From Pseudomonadales bacterium (GTDB lineage: Bacteria > Pseudomonadota > Gammaproteobacteria > Pseudomonadales > DT-91): a stretch of DNA of 45,559 bases. The stretch lies in assembly GCA_013215055.1 (NCBI GenBank), contig JABSRQ010000035.1, forward strand, positions 1 to 45,559, read 5' to 3'. The notes beneath the pieces were generated by a model. It ran no database searches. It was not told the DNA's origin and saw nothing but the letters and a program-made list of their open reading frames with translations. Positions within the stretch are counted from its first letter, which is position 1. Each line of letters begins with the position of its first letter. Both the position numbers and the translations under genes were made by a program. Below are positions 9,423 through 17,282 of the stretch, in pieces.

Positions 9423-9893
9423 TTATAAATGATCGGCTCGATTTTTTGTAAATTTCACGATGCCTGAGCGCGAAGCTAAGGTTTCGATTTGAGCCGCACT
9501 GAGCCCCTGCCCCCTGTCGAAATCAATGCCAAATAATTTCGGTATAAATGCCGCTCGGGAAAAAACCGATTCAAACCATGTCTTGTATTCGGCGTTATCC
9601 GCACGTAAAACCGATGCGTAACCCTCAACCCAAACACCCTTGATACACAGTCCCATAGGCGCCGTTTCTCTGAAATTCATCCACCAGACACGGCCTTTGG
9701 TTTCTGCCAGCACGATGATCATCGTATGCCCAAACGAGTGATAGGCCATCGGGGTAATAAACTCTTTGCCAGACTTTTTACCAGTGAATCTCACCAACAT
9801 AAAACTATGGCTCAGTAAGGCATGCAATGGCGACTTTAAAATCATGTTCACCAGCGGGTTCATCTTAATAAAAAAATTTGACACTTTACTCAT
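9423..9893 (-). CDS. DUF385-type (deazaflavin-dependent nitroreductase-like) protein
   Basis: A 156-aa single-domain protein matching the split-barrel flavin/F420-binding fold in pattern: an N-terminal amphipathic helix, then LVRFTGKKSGKEFITPMAYH, the typical strand-turn-strand of the DUF385 nitroreductase family, and later the WWMNFRETAPMGLCIKG segment. In actinobacteria such proteins use coenzyme F420. Whether this organism makes F420 is unknown, so the cofactor is left open. Start ATG 9893 has AAGGA 8 bases upstream. It is divergent from the HxlR regulator with 97 bases between them, so HxlR control is likely. It was probably induced by a reactive small molecule, by analogy with other HxlR targets. 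Confidence 0.75.
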   Translation of the reverse strand: MSKVSNFFIKMNPLVNMILKSPLHALLSHSFMLVRFTGKKSGKEFITPMAYHSFGHTMIIVLAETKGRVWWMNFRETAPMGLCIKGVWVEGYASVLRADNAEYKTWFESVFSRAAFIPKLFGIDFDRGQGLSAAQIETLASRSGIVKFTKNRADHL

Positions 9894-9939
9894 GGGAAAT
9901 CCTTGTCTGTTTGCACTTAATAGTATGTATTAAACACAT

Positions 9940-9956
9940 GGTATATATTAGATACC
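9940..9956. promoter_or_regulatory. Inverted repeat between divergent DUF385 and HxlR genes
   Basis: GGTAT-N7-ATACC lies in the middle of the 97-base divergent region; outer half-sites TATGTA (9924) and TACATA (9957) extend the dyad asymmetrically. It is a plausible HxlR dimer operator. Inferred from position and symmetry only. Confidence 0.4.
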
Positions 9957-9990
9957 TACATAACAAGAAGGCACTAATAGGTTATCAGGT

Positions 9991-10368
9991 ATGCAAAAAG
10001 TAACTAACAACATCGAAAATAAACACGAAGACTGCCCGCTCCGGGATATTTTAGAGCTTATCGGTGATAAGTGGAGCCTATTGATACTGTATGTTCTAAA
10101 TGAAAGGCCCTTCAGGTTTAATGAACTGAAGAAGGTGGTAGGCAAGATCTCACAGAGAGTACTGACTCAGCGATTAAGGACACTTGAGCGCGATGGTTAT
10201 GTCTCCCGAACGGTCTATCCGGTGAGCCCACCCAAGGTCGAATATGCTCTGACGGATTTGGGTTTGTCCTTATTAATGCCGTTATCGCAATTGGAGAAAT
10301 GGAGCCGTTTATCCTATCAGCAGGTAAAGGAAAATAGAGAAAAATACGATCAAGAAAATGCGCTTTGA
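9991..10368 (+). CDS. HxlR-family transcriptional regulator
   Basis: A 125-aa MarR-like winged-helix protein of the HxlR family. The hallmark N-terminal CPLRDILELIGDKWSLLILYVL is followed by RFNELKKVVGKISQRVLTQRLRTLERDGYVSR and the wing YPVSPPKVEYALTDLG. The single conserved Cys before PLRDIL is the redox or electrophile-sensing residue in studied members such as HypR, YodB and QorR. It is divergent from the DUF385 gene and likely its repressor or activator, and autoregulated. Confidence 0.92.
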   Translation: MQKVTNNIENKHEDCPLRDILELIGDKWSLLILYVLNERPFRFNELKKVVGKISQRVLTQRLRTLERDGYVSRTVYPVSPPKVEYALTDLGLSLLMPLSQLEKWSRLSYQQVKENREKYDQENAL

Positions 10369-10567
10369 ATCCCATACCCAAACGACTTGTCGGCTGTGAC
10401 CAATGGCTTTCGCGCCCCGATCTCAGCCAAACCACTACTTTGCTAAACCTGTACTTTGCTAAATAGGTGAAAAAGCAGACTTAGCCTTCTTGATAGATAA
10501 GACTAAGACAGGGCAACTGCGCCATAACCATCTACACTAAAGGAACGCCGTTAAACTGGAGTATTTC

Positions 10568-11362
10568 ATGCCGGTTTCAAAGTTCTTTATCTCACTGCCA
10601 CTATACTCTGTGCTTTGTATACTTGCGCTATACACCCCCTGCCTTAAATCTGAAATCCTCTGGAGCACGATCAATCTCAGTTATTTAAAGAGTAATGATT
10701 ATCTACAAGTCTTCCCCCCTGCAGCAGGTCAAACAACCTCTGGTCAAATCATCAGCCTGGAACATATCGGTCTCTATAACTGGGGTAAAAGCTATTTTTT
10801 TCTTGATCGTTTCCACAGCGACAATGAGCAGATCATCAGCCATGAAACCTATATCGAATTTAGTGCGGACCTCAGTCTTAGTTGGATGACAGGCAGTACA
10901 ATGAGCTACGGCCCCATGAAAGATAGCTATATAGTGACCACCTGGGAAAATGCCAATCCTCTGAACAGTGACAATCTACTTGTAGGTTTAGGGGCCAGAT
11001 GGAATATTCCTGGCTTTATTTTTGTAGATACTAATCTGTATTACCGCTTTCAAGATGACCTTGGTATTGGCATGGAAGATAATTATCAGTTAACGGTCGC
11101 CTGGGCTTTGCCTTTTACCTTCGCTAATGTGAAATTTGCCTTTGACGGTTTTTTTGATTGGCGTACCTCACATAAAAATGACTTCAGCCATGTCGCTTCC
11201 GACTTTCATAGCCAACCACAAATCAAGATCGATATGGGACATTTTTGGCAACAAGACAATCAATATTATTTAGGCTTCGAATGGGATTATTGGAAAAATA
11301 AATACGGTGTTCAGGCAGAAGATCAGTCGGCCTTACAAGTACTGCTACAAGTACACTTTTAA
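10568..11362 (+). CDS. Tsx-like outer-membrane channel protein
   Basis: A 264-aa exported beta-barrel protein. It has a hydrophobic signal (about 5-28), then a pattern of alternating strands ending in the C-terminal Phe expected for BAM-dependent assembly (LQVLLQVHF). Features shared with the Tsx/OmpK nucleoside-channel family are the early W-S-..-L-Y segment, IISLEHIGLYNWGKSYFFLDRF, and LGARWNIPGF followed by regularly spaced aromatic strands. The role would be diffusion of nucleosides or similar solutes. Monocistronic by spacing (199 bases before, 133 after). Substrate not provable from sequence. Confidence 0.75.
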   Translation: MPVSKFFISLPLYSVLCILALYTPCLKSEILWSTINLSYLKSNDYLQVFPPAAGQTTSGQIISLEHIGLYNWGKSYFFLDRFHSDNEQIISHETYIEFSADLSLSWMTGSTMSYGPMKDSYIVTTWENANPLNSDNLLVGLGARWNIPGFIFVDTNLYYRFQDDLGIGMEDNYQLTVAWALPFTFANVKFAFDGFFDWRTSHKNDFSHVASDFHSQPQIKIDMGHFWQQDNQYYLGFEWDYWKNKYGVQAEDQSALQVLLQVHF

Positions 11363-11495
11363 ACCTCATGATCTTCATCCATTCAAACCACAGCATCACA
11401 TCGAAAACGGATACTAGACGCTATACTGGTAATCAATGCTTTACCCTTAAGAGGGTTTCTTGGGTTAAGCAATATGTGTATGGGGAATATGTTAA

Positions 11496-12266
11496 ATGAG
11501 ATTAGCCATGACAGTCAAAAACAAAGATCCTCGCAGAAAAGTGCTTAAGACCATTTATTCTATGTTTATCACGTTATTCTTAAGCTTGCCCGCTTATCTA
11601 TATGCCGAGACCGCGCCTGAAGTAACGTCCTGCTTTATCGACCTTACCTTCTGGTCTGATATTGATGGCGACAATAAACGCGGAATTTATCATGATCTAC
11701 ACCAGCAATTCTTTCACCGACTCGATATAAAATCTCATAAGACGATTACTGCGTCCTATGCCAGGCTCATGGACATGCTCAATAAAGGGCAATGTGATTT
11801 TTCCACAAAATTAATGACGACCGACACAAAAAATATACGTCTTGGCAGCCCTTATTGGAAAATTCGCGTAGGTGTTGTCGCTTTAAAAGGCATGCCTATC
11901 AAACAATATGAAGATATACGTGCATTAAAGATTGGCATATTAAAAGAAGCCAGTCTGGGTTTTCACTTCGATAATGATCTTAAACTTAAGCGCATTGAAT
12001 CTCCTAGATTCGGCCAGCTTGTCGATATGCTTGCCAATAAACGTATAGATGCCATCGCCGGTGACCTGGATGTGCTAGAGGCCATCGCCAAAGAAAAGTC
12101 GGTAAAATTAGGAGAAAGTTTTACCATGCAGACCATGGAGTTACATTTTGTCATGTCCAATAATTCCAAGCACATCAACAAATTTTCTCTATTTAATAAG
12201 GAATGGCAAAAAATGGTCGCAGAAGGTGTCGTCAAGGAAAGCATTGTTCGACATTTCTCACACTAG
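11496..12266 (+). CDS. Periplasmic substrate-binding protein (SBP_bac_3-like), probable sensor partner
   Basis: A 256-aa exported protein. After a charged N-terminus the signal peptide core is IYSMFITLFLSLPAYLYA, probably cut after YAETA. The mature part has the two-lobe type-II binding protein pattern (LKIGILKEASLGFHF, RIDAIAGDLDVLEAIAKE). An ATG at 11508 is an alternative start and is closer to the signal. Instead of ABC transporter genes, a hybrid histidine kinase starts 32 bases downstream. It therefore probably delivers a ligand signal to that kinase, as in TorT-TorS or LuxP-LuxQ. Ligand unknown. Confidence 0.75.
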   Translation: MRLAMTVKNKDPRRKVLKTIYSMFITLFLSLPAYLYAETAPEVTSCFIDLTFWSDIDGDNKRGIYHDLHQQFFHRLDIKSHKTITASYARLMDMLNKGQCDFSTKLMTTDTKNIRLGSPYWKIRVGVVALKGMPIKQYEDIRALKIGILKEASLGFHFDNDLKLKRIESPRFGQLVDMLANKRIDAIAGDLDVLEAIAKEKSVKLGESFTMQTMELHFVMSNNSKHINKFSLFNKEWQKMVAEGVVKESIVRHFSH

Positions 12267-12298
12267 TTTAATGGATCTCTTCATAATTTAGGTTTTTT

Positions 12299-14674
12299 AT
12301 GCCTAATCAGCAACTATCAAACTTCAGATCCATATCTTACAGGCTGACCCTCTATGTGGGTTTATTTGGCCTATGCTGCGCAATACTCATCGCCTGCGCC
12401 CTGTTTTATAACAACTATATTAATGAATTATCTGAAACAACCGACAGACTCAATACATTAGAAAGCACTCTATTACCCTCTCTCGCTCAAGCCATGTGGG
12501 AGTTTAACCAAAACAATATTCACACGTTATTAGAAGGCATGTTACAAACACAAGATGTGGTTTATGTAAAATTGGAAATACACAGTGAAACGGGCAACAA
12601 GATCATAGAATATGGGCAGTCCCCATTATCGGCGGGGTTTTATCAAGCCATTATCCATCATCACCCTATTTATTATTCCGACAGCCATATTCAAGTGGGT
12701 CAATTAACCCTAGGGGCTTCAACTGAACCCGTCATTTTACGCATACAGCAATCCGCAGGACAAATTTTGCTTACCATCGTGTTCGTTATACTTATGGTGG
12801 CATTTTTTATTATTTGGATCGTTAACCGGCTTTTAACCCGCCACATCCAATACATCAGTCGCTTCACATCTAATCTCACGGTATCCAACCTGGATCAAAA
12901 TTTACTGCTTCAACGCAGTAAGTCCTCTTATAAATCCAGAGACGAACTGGATATTTTATCGGAAGCCATCAATAAAATGCGCATACATCTCAGGGAAGAT
13001 ATTAATCAGCGGCAAAAGGTTGAATACGAATTAAACCTGGAAAAACAAGCCACATTTAAATTAGAACAACAGCAAAAAATAACCGAAGCTGCAAACAAAG
13101 CCAAGGGGGAATTTCTAGCAGCCATGAGTCATGAGATTCGTACCCCCATGAATGGCGTGATGGGCATGCTCGATATGCTCGCCGACTCATCGCTGACACA
13201 AGACCAGCATTATTATCTGGATATGGCCATTACATCCAGCGACTCTCTGCGTTTTATCATTGATGACATCCTCGATTACTCCAAACTGGATGCAGGAAAG
13301 ATGCGCCTAGAAAGCATTCAATTTGACCTGGTTAATTTGATCACCGAATGTTTACAAAGTATTTTTATAGCCGCACAAAAAAATAACATTACGCTCTTTG
13401 CAGATATTAACTATGGTACCCCAACACTGTTAGTAGGTGACCCCTATCGACTTAAGCAGGTGCTTATCAACTTGCTAGGCAATGCAGTAAAGTTTACTGA
13501 ATCTGGCCACATTTGTATCACGGCTGAAGATATCACAGAGCAGCATCTTAAGAAAAAAACAGGCTCTGCCTGCAGAATTAAACTCTCCGTCAATGATACC
13601 GGTATTGGCATAGAAGAAGACAAACAACGCCTGCTTTTTAGCCCTTTTACTCAAGCGGATCAAAGCACCACCCGAAGATTTGGCGGCTCAGGCCTGGGGC
13701 TAGCCATCTGTAAACAGATTGTTCATCTTATGCAAGGTGAGATTCAATTCAACAGTCAGGTTAATCAAGGTAGCCATTTCCATCTTTCCCTACCCTTCAC
13801 CGCCAGTTCAACAGGACCTATAGAAGAGACACTTAACGAATTTCTTCACCCCCCGGTGTCACTAAAACCATCAGTATTGCTGATATCCGATAATGCCTTT
13901 TTATCCGACTGCCTCAGTAAACATTTAAACAATACCCATAGTGCGATTCATCTTGCAGCCAATAATGATGCAAGTATTAATATGGCCATAGAAAATAAAA
14001 GCTACAGCGATATCATCATCGATTATTCGCAACAAGGCTTCGTTCAAGCGCCTCAACTAACAACACTTCTTAGCCACTTAAAATCACCATCTCCTCTACA
14101 CCTCATTTGCACTCCCACAGAAAGTTTCAGTGCCGAACAATGTAAAATACTCAATCTGGAATTACACTTTCACCCCTTAACATCATTAGATATTTACCAA
14201 TTTATCTTGGCAGGAAAAGACAGCAAAAAACCTAAAGAAGACAGTGACAGCACAGAGATGGAAAAATATGATGATTTTTCATTTTTATCCGTGCTAGTTG
14301 TTGATGACAATGAAATCAACCGAATGGTTGCCAAAGGTTTTTTACAAAGGCTATCCATTTCCCCTTCATTATCGGAGTCAGGTGAACAAACCCTGGAGAT
14401 GATAGAGAAGCAGCTTACATTCGACATCATCTTTATGGATTGTGAAATGCCAGGTCTGGACGGCTTTGAAACAACAGAACGCATACGTCAAAACGAAGAA
14501 AAAAAGGGCATAACAAGAAGCTATATTGTTGCATTAACCGCAAATGTGCTTCAACAACATAAGGAGCAAGCAAAAGCCGCGGGCATGGATAGTTTTCTTG
14601 CCAAGCCTTTAAAGAATGATGCCTTAAAGCAATGTATTCAAACCTATATACAAAGCCAACATATCGCCGATTAA
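12299..14674 (+). CDS. Hybrid sensor histidine kinase with pseudo-receiver and receiver domains
   Basis: A 791-aa inner-membrane kinase. TM1 about 17-38, periplasmic sensor about 40-150, TM2 about 154-178, HAMP about 178-235, coiled coil about 235-270, HisKA with His278 in MSHEIRTPMNG, HATPase_c with N box (NLLGNAVKFTE), G1 (NDTGIGIEED) and G2 (FGGSGLGLAI). Residues about 525-640 look like a receiver fold that lacks a full acidic pocket. The terminal receiver (about 665-785) is complete, with VVDDNE, the phospho-Asp in IIFMDCEMPGLDG and Lys in LAKP. No Hpt or DNA-binding domain is present, so an external Hpt and regulator must complete the relay. The upstream binding protein is the likely periplasmic partner. 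Confidence 0.9.
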   Translation: MPNQQLSNFRSISYRLTLYVGLFGLCCAILIACALFYNNYINELSETTDRLNTLESTLLPSLAQAMWEFNQNNIHTLLEGMLQTQDVVYVKLEIHSETGNKIIEYGQSPLSAGFYQAIIHHHPIYYSDSHIQVGQLTLGASTEPVILRIQQSAGQILLTIVFVILMVAFFIIWIVNRLLTRHIQYISRFTSNLTVSNLDQNLLLQRSKSSYKSRDELDILSEAINKMRIHLREDINQRQKVEYELNLEKQATFKLEQQQKITEAANKAKGEFLAAMSHEIRTPMNGVMGMLDMLADSSLTQDQHYYLDMAITSSDSLRFIIDDILDYSKLDAGKMRLESIQFDLVNLITECLQSIFIAAQKNNITLFADINYGTPTLLVGDPYRLKQVLINLLGNAVKFTESGHICITAEDITEQHLKKKTGSACRIKLSVNDTGIGIEEDKQRLLFSPFTQADQSTTRRFGGSGLGLAICKQIVHLMQGEIQFNSQVNQGSHFHLSLPFTASSTGPIEETLNEFLHPPVSLKPSVLLISDNAFLSDCLSKHLNNTHSAIHLAANNDASINMAIENKSYSDIIIDYSQQGFVQAPQLTTLLSHLKSPSPLHLICTPTESFSAEQCKILNLELHFHPLTSLDIYQFILAGKDSKKPKEDSDSTEMEKYDDFSFLSVLVVDDNEINRMVAKGFLQRLSISPSLSESGEQTLEMIEKQLTFDIIFMDCEMPGLDGFETTERIRQNEEKKGITRSYIVALTANVLQQHKEQAKAAGMDSFLAKPLKNDALKQCIQTYIQSQHIAD

Positions 14675-14995
14675 ACAACATCAACGTAACGGGCCACGCG
14701 CTCTACTTCAAACTCTTCACGGATGTTAGAACTCAGTCAAGGACTGGGTTTCATTCAAAACCGTGATCATGATGAAAAGTAATACAACTCCACAATGCCA
14801 ATCATCGTCGGTCAACGACACACCCAATTTATGAGATTTTTTCTAATGGATGCCGGCGTCAAATGATAAAAACGTTTAGCTGCCGACGGGTTAACCCGAT
14901 ATAAACCCTATATCAAAAATGGCAAAACAGTCATCACCAACCCACTTATGGACCGAAGCCCAAATGCGTGAACTTATGGTGCTGGGATTTAAAAT
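14675..14995. other. Intergenic stretch without a supportable gene
   Basis: These 321 bases follow the hybrid kinase. Short protein-like fragments appear in more than one plus-strand frame (around 14880-14970), each broken by stops, suggesting decayed coding DNA. None has a start, ribosome site or recognisable family. No strong terminator hairpin seen. Confidence 0.3.
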
Positions 14996-15339
14996 TCAGG
15001 CCTCAACCGAAAAACATTCTTCTTTTATAATTTTTCCATTCTGCCATACCTGAATATGTTTACCGGTAAATTCATTCACACTCGCATCCGCAGCGGTCAT
15101 CTTATAATGAAAGCTGAGTTCAGCGATATTACCCTCGATGCTTGAGCTGAGTAATCTCACATCAAATGCTTTTACAGCGCCAAAAAAAACTTCTGCTTTT
15201 TATAAGCCTCTTTCATAGACTGGGCAAAAATCTCACCATTACTGAGCATAAGCACATTAGCATCGTAATATTTCTCGCAAAGTTCAAGCACCTTACCTGC
15301 CGTATTCAGGGCTATAAAATCATCAATTAATTTTTGCAC
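14996..15339 (-). pseudogene. SnoaL-like (NTF2-fold) small protein, frameshifted at a homopolymer
   Basis: From a GTG at 15339 the frame reads QKLIDDFIALNTAGKVLELC and then CEKYYDANVLMLSNGEIF, the start of a SnoaL/NTF2-like alpha-beta cone domain. It hits a stop just after a run of eight T (plus-strand A run 15182-15189). Shifting by one base there restores a long in-frame continuation (FFGAVKAFDVRLLSSS, later SFHYKMTAAD, GKHIQVWQNGKI) to a stop at 14996. A ninth T would make one intact gene of about 115 residues. It overlaps the end of the GNAT gene by 13 bases, so the pair was one operon. It may be a true pseudogene, a slippage-controlled gene or a sequencing error. Confidence 0.65.
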
Positions 15340-15760
15340 GATTTAAACCCTAACCTTAAAATAATGTCGCCCGTATCATGCCATGTTTTTTCCTGCAGAA
15401 ATTTAAAACCGTAGTTATTGTAAAAACGGCGCCCTAGTATATTCAACTTAAATACATCAACATCTAAATCACCGTGCAAGTCTTGAGCCTTATCCAACAA
15501 TGCCTTACCTAGCCCCTGCCCATGCTGATCTGGGTCAACAAAAAAACCACCCACTTCATTACCGATTAAAGCAATAAAGCCCATAACGCTGTTATCGATT
15601 AATGCAACCCAGGTGTCGGCATTCGGCAAATACATCGTTGGAATATTATGACGTTCCTGTTCAAAAAAGGCCTCTTCCATAAAAGGGTGAGCCAGCCTGG
15701 ATGCTTTCTCCCAGGCGCTTATAAATCTTGTTCTTGATACGGTCTAATTTCAATATTCAT
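15327..15760 (-). pseudogene. GNAT-family N-acetyltransferase, 5' end disrupted
   Basis: The intact part (from an internal ATG at 15680) is 117 aa with GNAT motifs: VALIDNSVMGFIAL, the acetyl-CoA-binding GGFFVDPDQHGQGLGKALLD with its Q-x-x-G-x-G/A core, and RRFYNNYGFKF near the end. Upstream, an ATG at 15760 opens MNIEIRPYQEQDL and stops at 15719-15721. The next frame reads ISAWEKASRLAHPFMEEAFF, exactly what should follow in this family. A small deletion has therefore separated the first 13 residues from the rest. Truncated translation from 15680 would lose the first strand and helix, so activity is doubtful. It shares the decaying patch with the SnoaL-like gene. Confidence 0.7.
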
Positions 15761-16016
15761 GACATCGTTACTCGTTTAAAACTGCATTGCACTATTGCAT
15801 GAAAAAAGAGAAATAAATTCACTTAGTTTTTTCCAAAAAGAAAAAGGCAGAGACTTGATGAGGTATAAGACTTATTAAGCCCCAATGAAGTGGCATGGTT
15901 AATTTGGTCACGTAATAAAAGCTGCTAAAATGCTCACAAATCATTACGATGACAATATGAGCAAGAAAACTAGATCAACATAAACCCTGATTTCTATATC
16001 TAAATGTTCTTACTCC

Positions 16017-17282
16017 CTATATCGAATCCGGAGTCGCCTGCCACTTTCCGGTCCAACTAATTTTCAAATATTGTAAAAATGCCTGCCATTCTAAGACTGT
16101 TCTTGTTTCAGGGTATGGCTGAGGCGCTATAGGCACCTTAGAATCCCAGATACTTTCCAAGCTATTGTTCTCATTTATCCTGGCGATATGCACTGACTTC
16201 CAACTATGATGCGTTTCTGCTTCTATATAGATCATTCCACCAGGTCCATGAATGGAGAGATCACTGGCAAAAGGTCTCACTTTTTCAGCTTTACTGCTAC
16301 CCGCTTTACGTACAGCTTTAGCCCATAAGTGCAGCCCTGTATAAGCAGTAACCATAGGGTTTCCAATACGCCTGTCACTGCCATATTTTTCATGAAAACC
16401 GCTGACAAATTGTTTATTCAATGCGTTATCTAATCCCTGCAAATAATTCCAGACTAAAATATCACCACTTAAGTCTACGCCCTTAAACTGTGATAATTCA
16501 TCCTCTGAAATGGAAAAAGAAATGGTGGGTATCATACTGGCAGTGATGCCCGCTGCACGTAAGGATTTGAAAAACTCGAGATTACTGTGTCCATTAATTG
16601 TATTAAAAATCACATCAGGTTGTTGTTTTTTAATATCCTCAACGATTGCTCGAAAATCAATAGCACCTAAAGGAAGATATTGTTCACCCACAATTTCTCC
16701 GCGCCATTGTAGGCTCTGTTCTCGGATAACGGCATTAGCAGCCCTAGGGAAAACATAATCTGAACCCACCAAATATATTTTTTTCCCTCTCTTACTTAAT
16801 GACCACTCCAGGGCGGGGATCATATTTTGGTTAGGTACGGCTCCCAGGTAAATAATATTGTTAGATGATTCCAAACCTTCATACTGCAAGGAGTAATATA
16901 AAAGGTGGTTATGTTTTTCGAATACCGGTAACACCGATTTTCTGCAACTGGATGTCCAACAACCAAAAACGACATCGACTTCATCTTGTAAGATTAATTC
17001 TTCGGCAATACGAACAAAAACATCAGGATCTGATCGACCATCTTTTACTATCGGAATAATCATTTGGCCATTGATTCCCCCTTTTGCATTGATCTCATCA
17101 ACCGCAAACAATAACGCATCAACAATCGATTTTTCACTCTCCGCCATATGCCCTGTCAAAGAATGCATCACGCCTATTTTAATAGGCGATTTATTGAGTG
17201 ATAAGACTAAACCTACAGCTGCTATTAACAAAACAGCAAGGATGCTCACAATGCTTATGTTTTTTTTTGTAAAATATATCAT
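16017..17282 (-). CDS. Type-I periplasmic binding protein (urea/amide class), coupled to the ion-channel gene
   Basis: A 421-aa protein, counting from the ATG at 17282. That start overlaps the channel gene's TGA by one base (TGATG), so translation is coupled; the frame also extends to 17336, which I reject. A signal or anchor segment (ISIVSILAVLLIAAVGLVLSL) precedes a Peripla_BP type-I domain. The opening IKIGVMHSLTGHMAESE is typical of UrtA, FmdD and AmiC-type binding proteins, as are AVDEINAKGGINGQMI, VFGCWTSSCRKSVLPVFE and the ESSNNIIYLGAVPNQNM region. No permease or ATPase gene is nearby. It probably senses an amide, urea-like or amino-acid ligand and passes it to the channel protein. That pairing is inference; the family is clear. 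Confidence 0.85.
   Translation of the reverse strand: MIYFTKKNISIVSILAVLLIAAVGLVLSLNKSPIKIGVMHSLTGHMAESEKSIVDALLFAVDEINAKGGINGQMIIPIVKDGRSDPDVFVRIAEELILQDEVDVVFGCWTSSCRKSVLPVFEKHNHLLYYSLQYEGLESSNNIIYLGAVPNQNMIPALEWSLSKRGKKIYLVGSDYVFPRAANAVIREQSLQWRGEIVGEQYLPLGAIDFRAIVEDIKKQQPDVIFNTINGHSNLEFFKSLRAAGITASMIPTISFSISEDELSQFKGVDLSGDILVWNYLQGLDNALNKQFVSGFHEKYGSDRRIGNPMVTAYTGLHLWAKAVRKAGSSKAEKVRPFASDLSIHGPGGMIYIEAETHHSWKSVHIARINENNSLESIWDSKVPIAPQPYPETRTVLEWQAFLQYLKISWTGKWQATPDSI

Noticed and set aside
14901..15051. Plus-strand frame beginning MAKQSSPTHLWTEAQ
   Set aside because: It runs into the antisense of the SnoaL-like gene, has no ribosome site and no recognisable domain.
16017..17282. Binding subunit of a urea/amide ABC importer
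   Set aside because: Family resemblance is real, but no permease or ATPase genes flank it and it is translationally coupled to a channel gene. A sensory role fits better.
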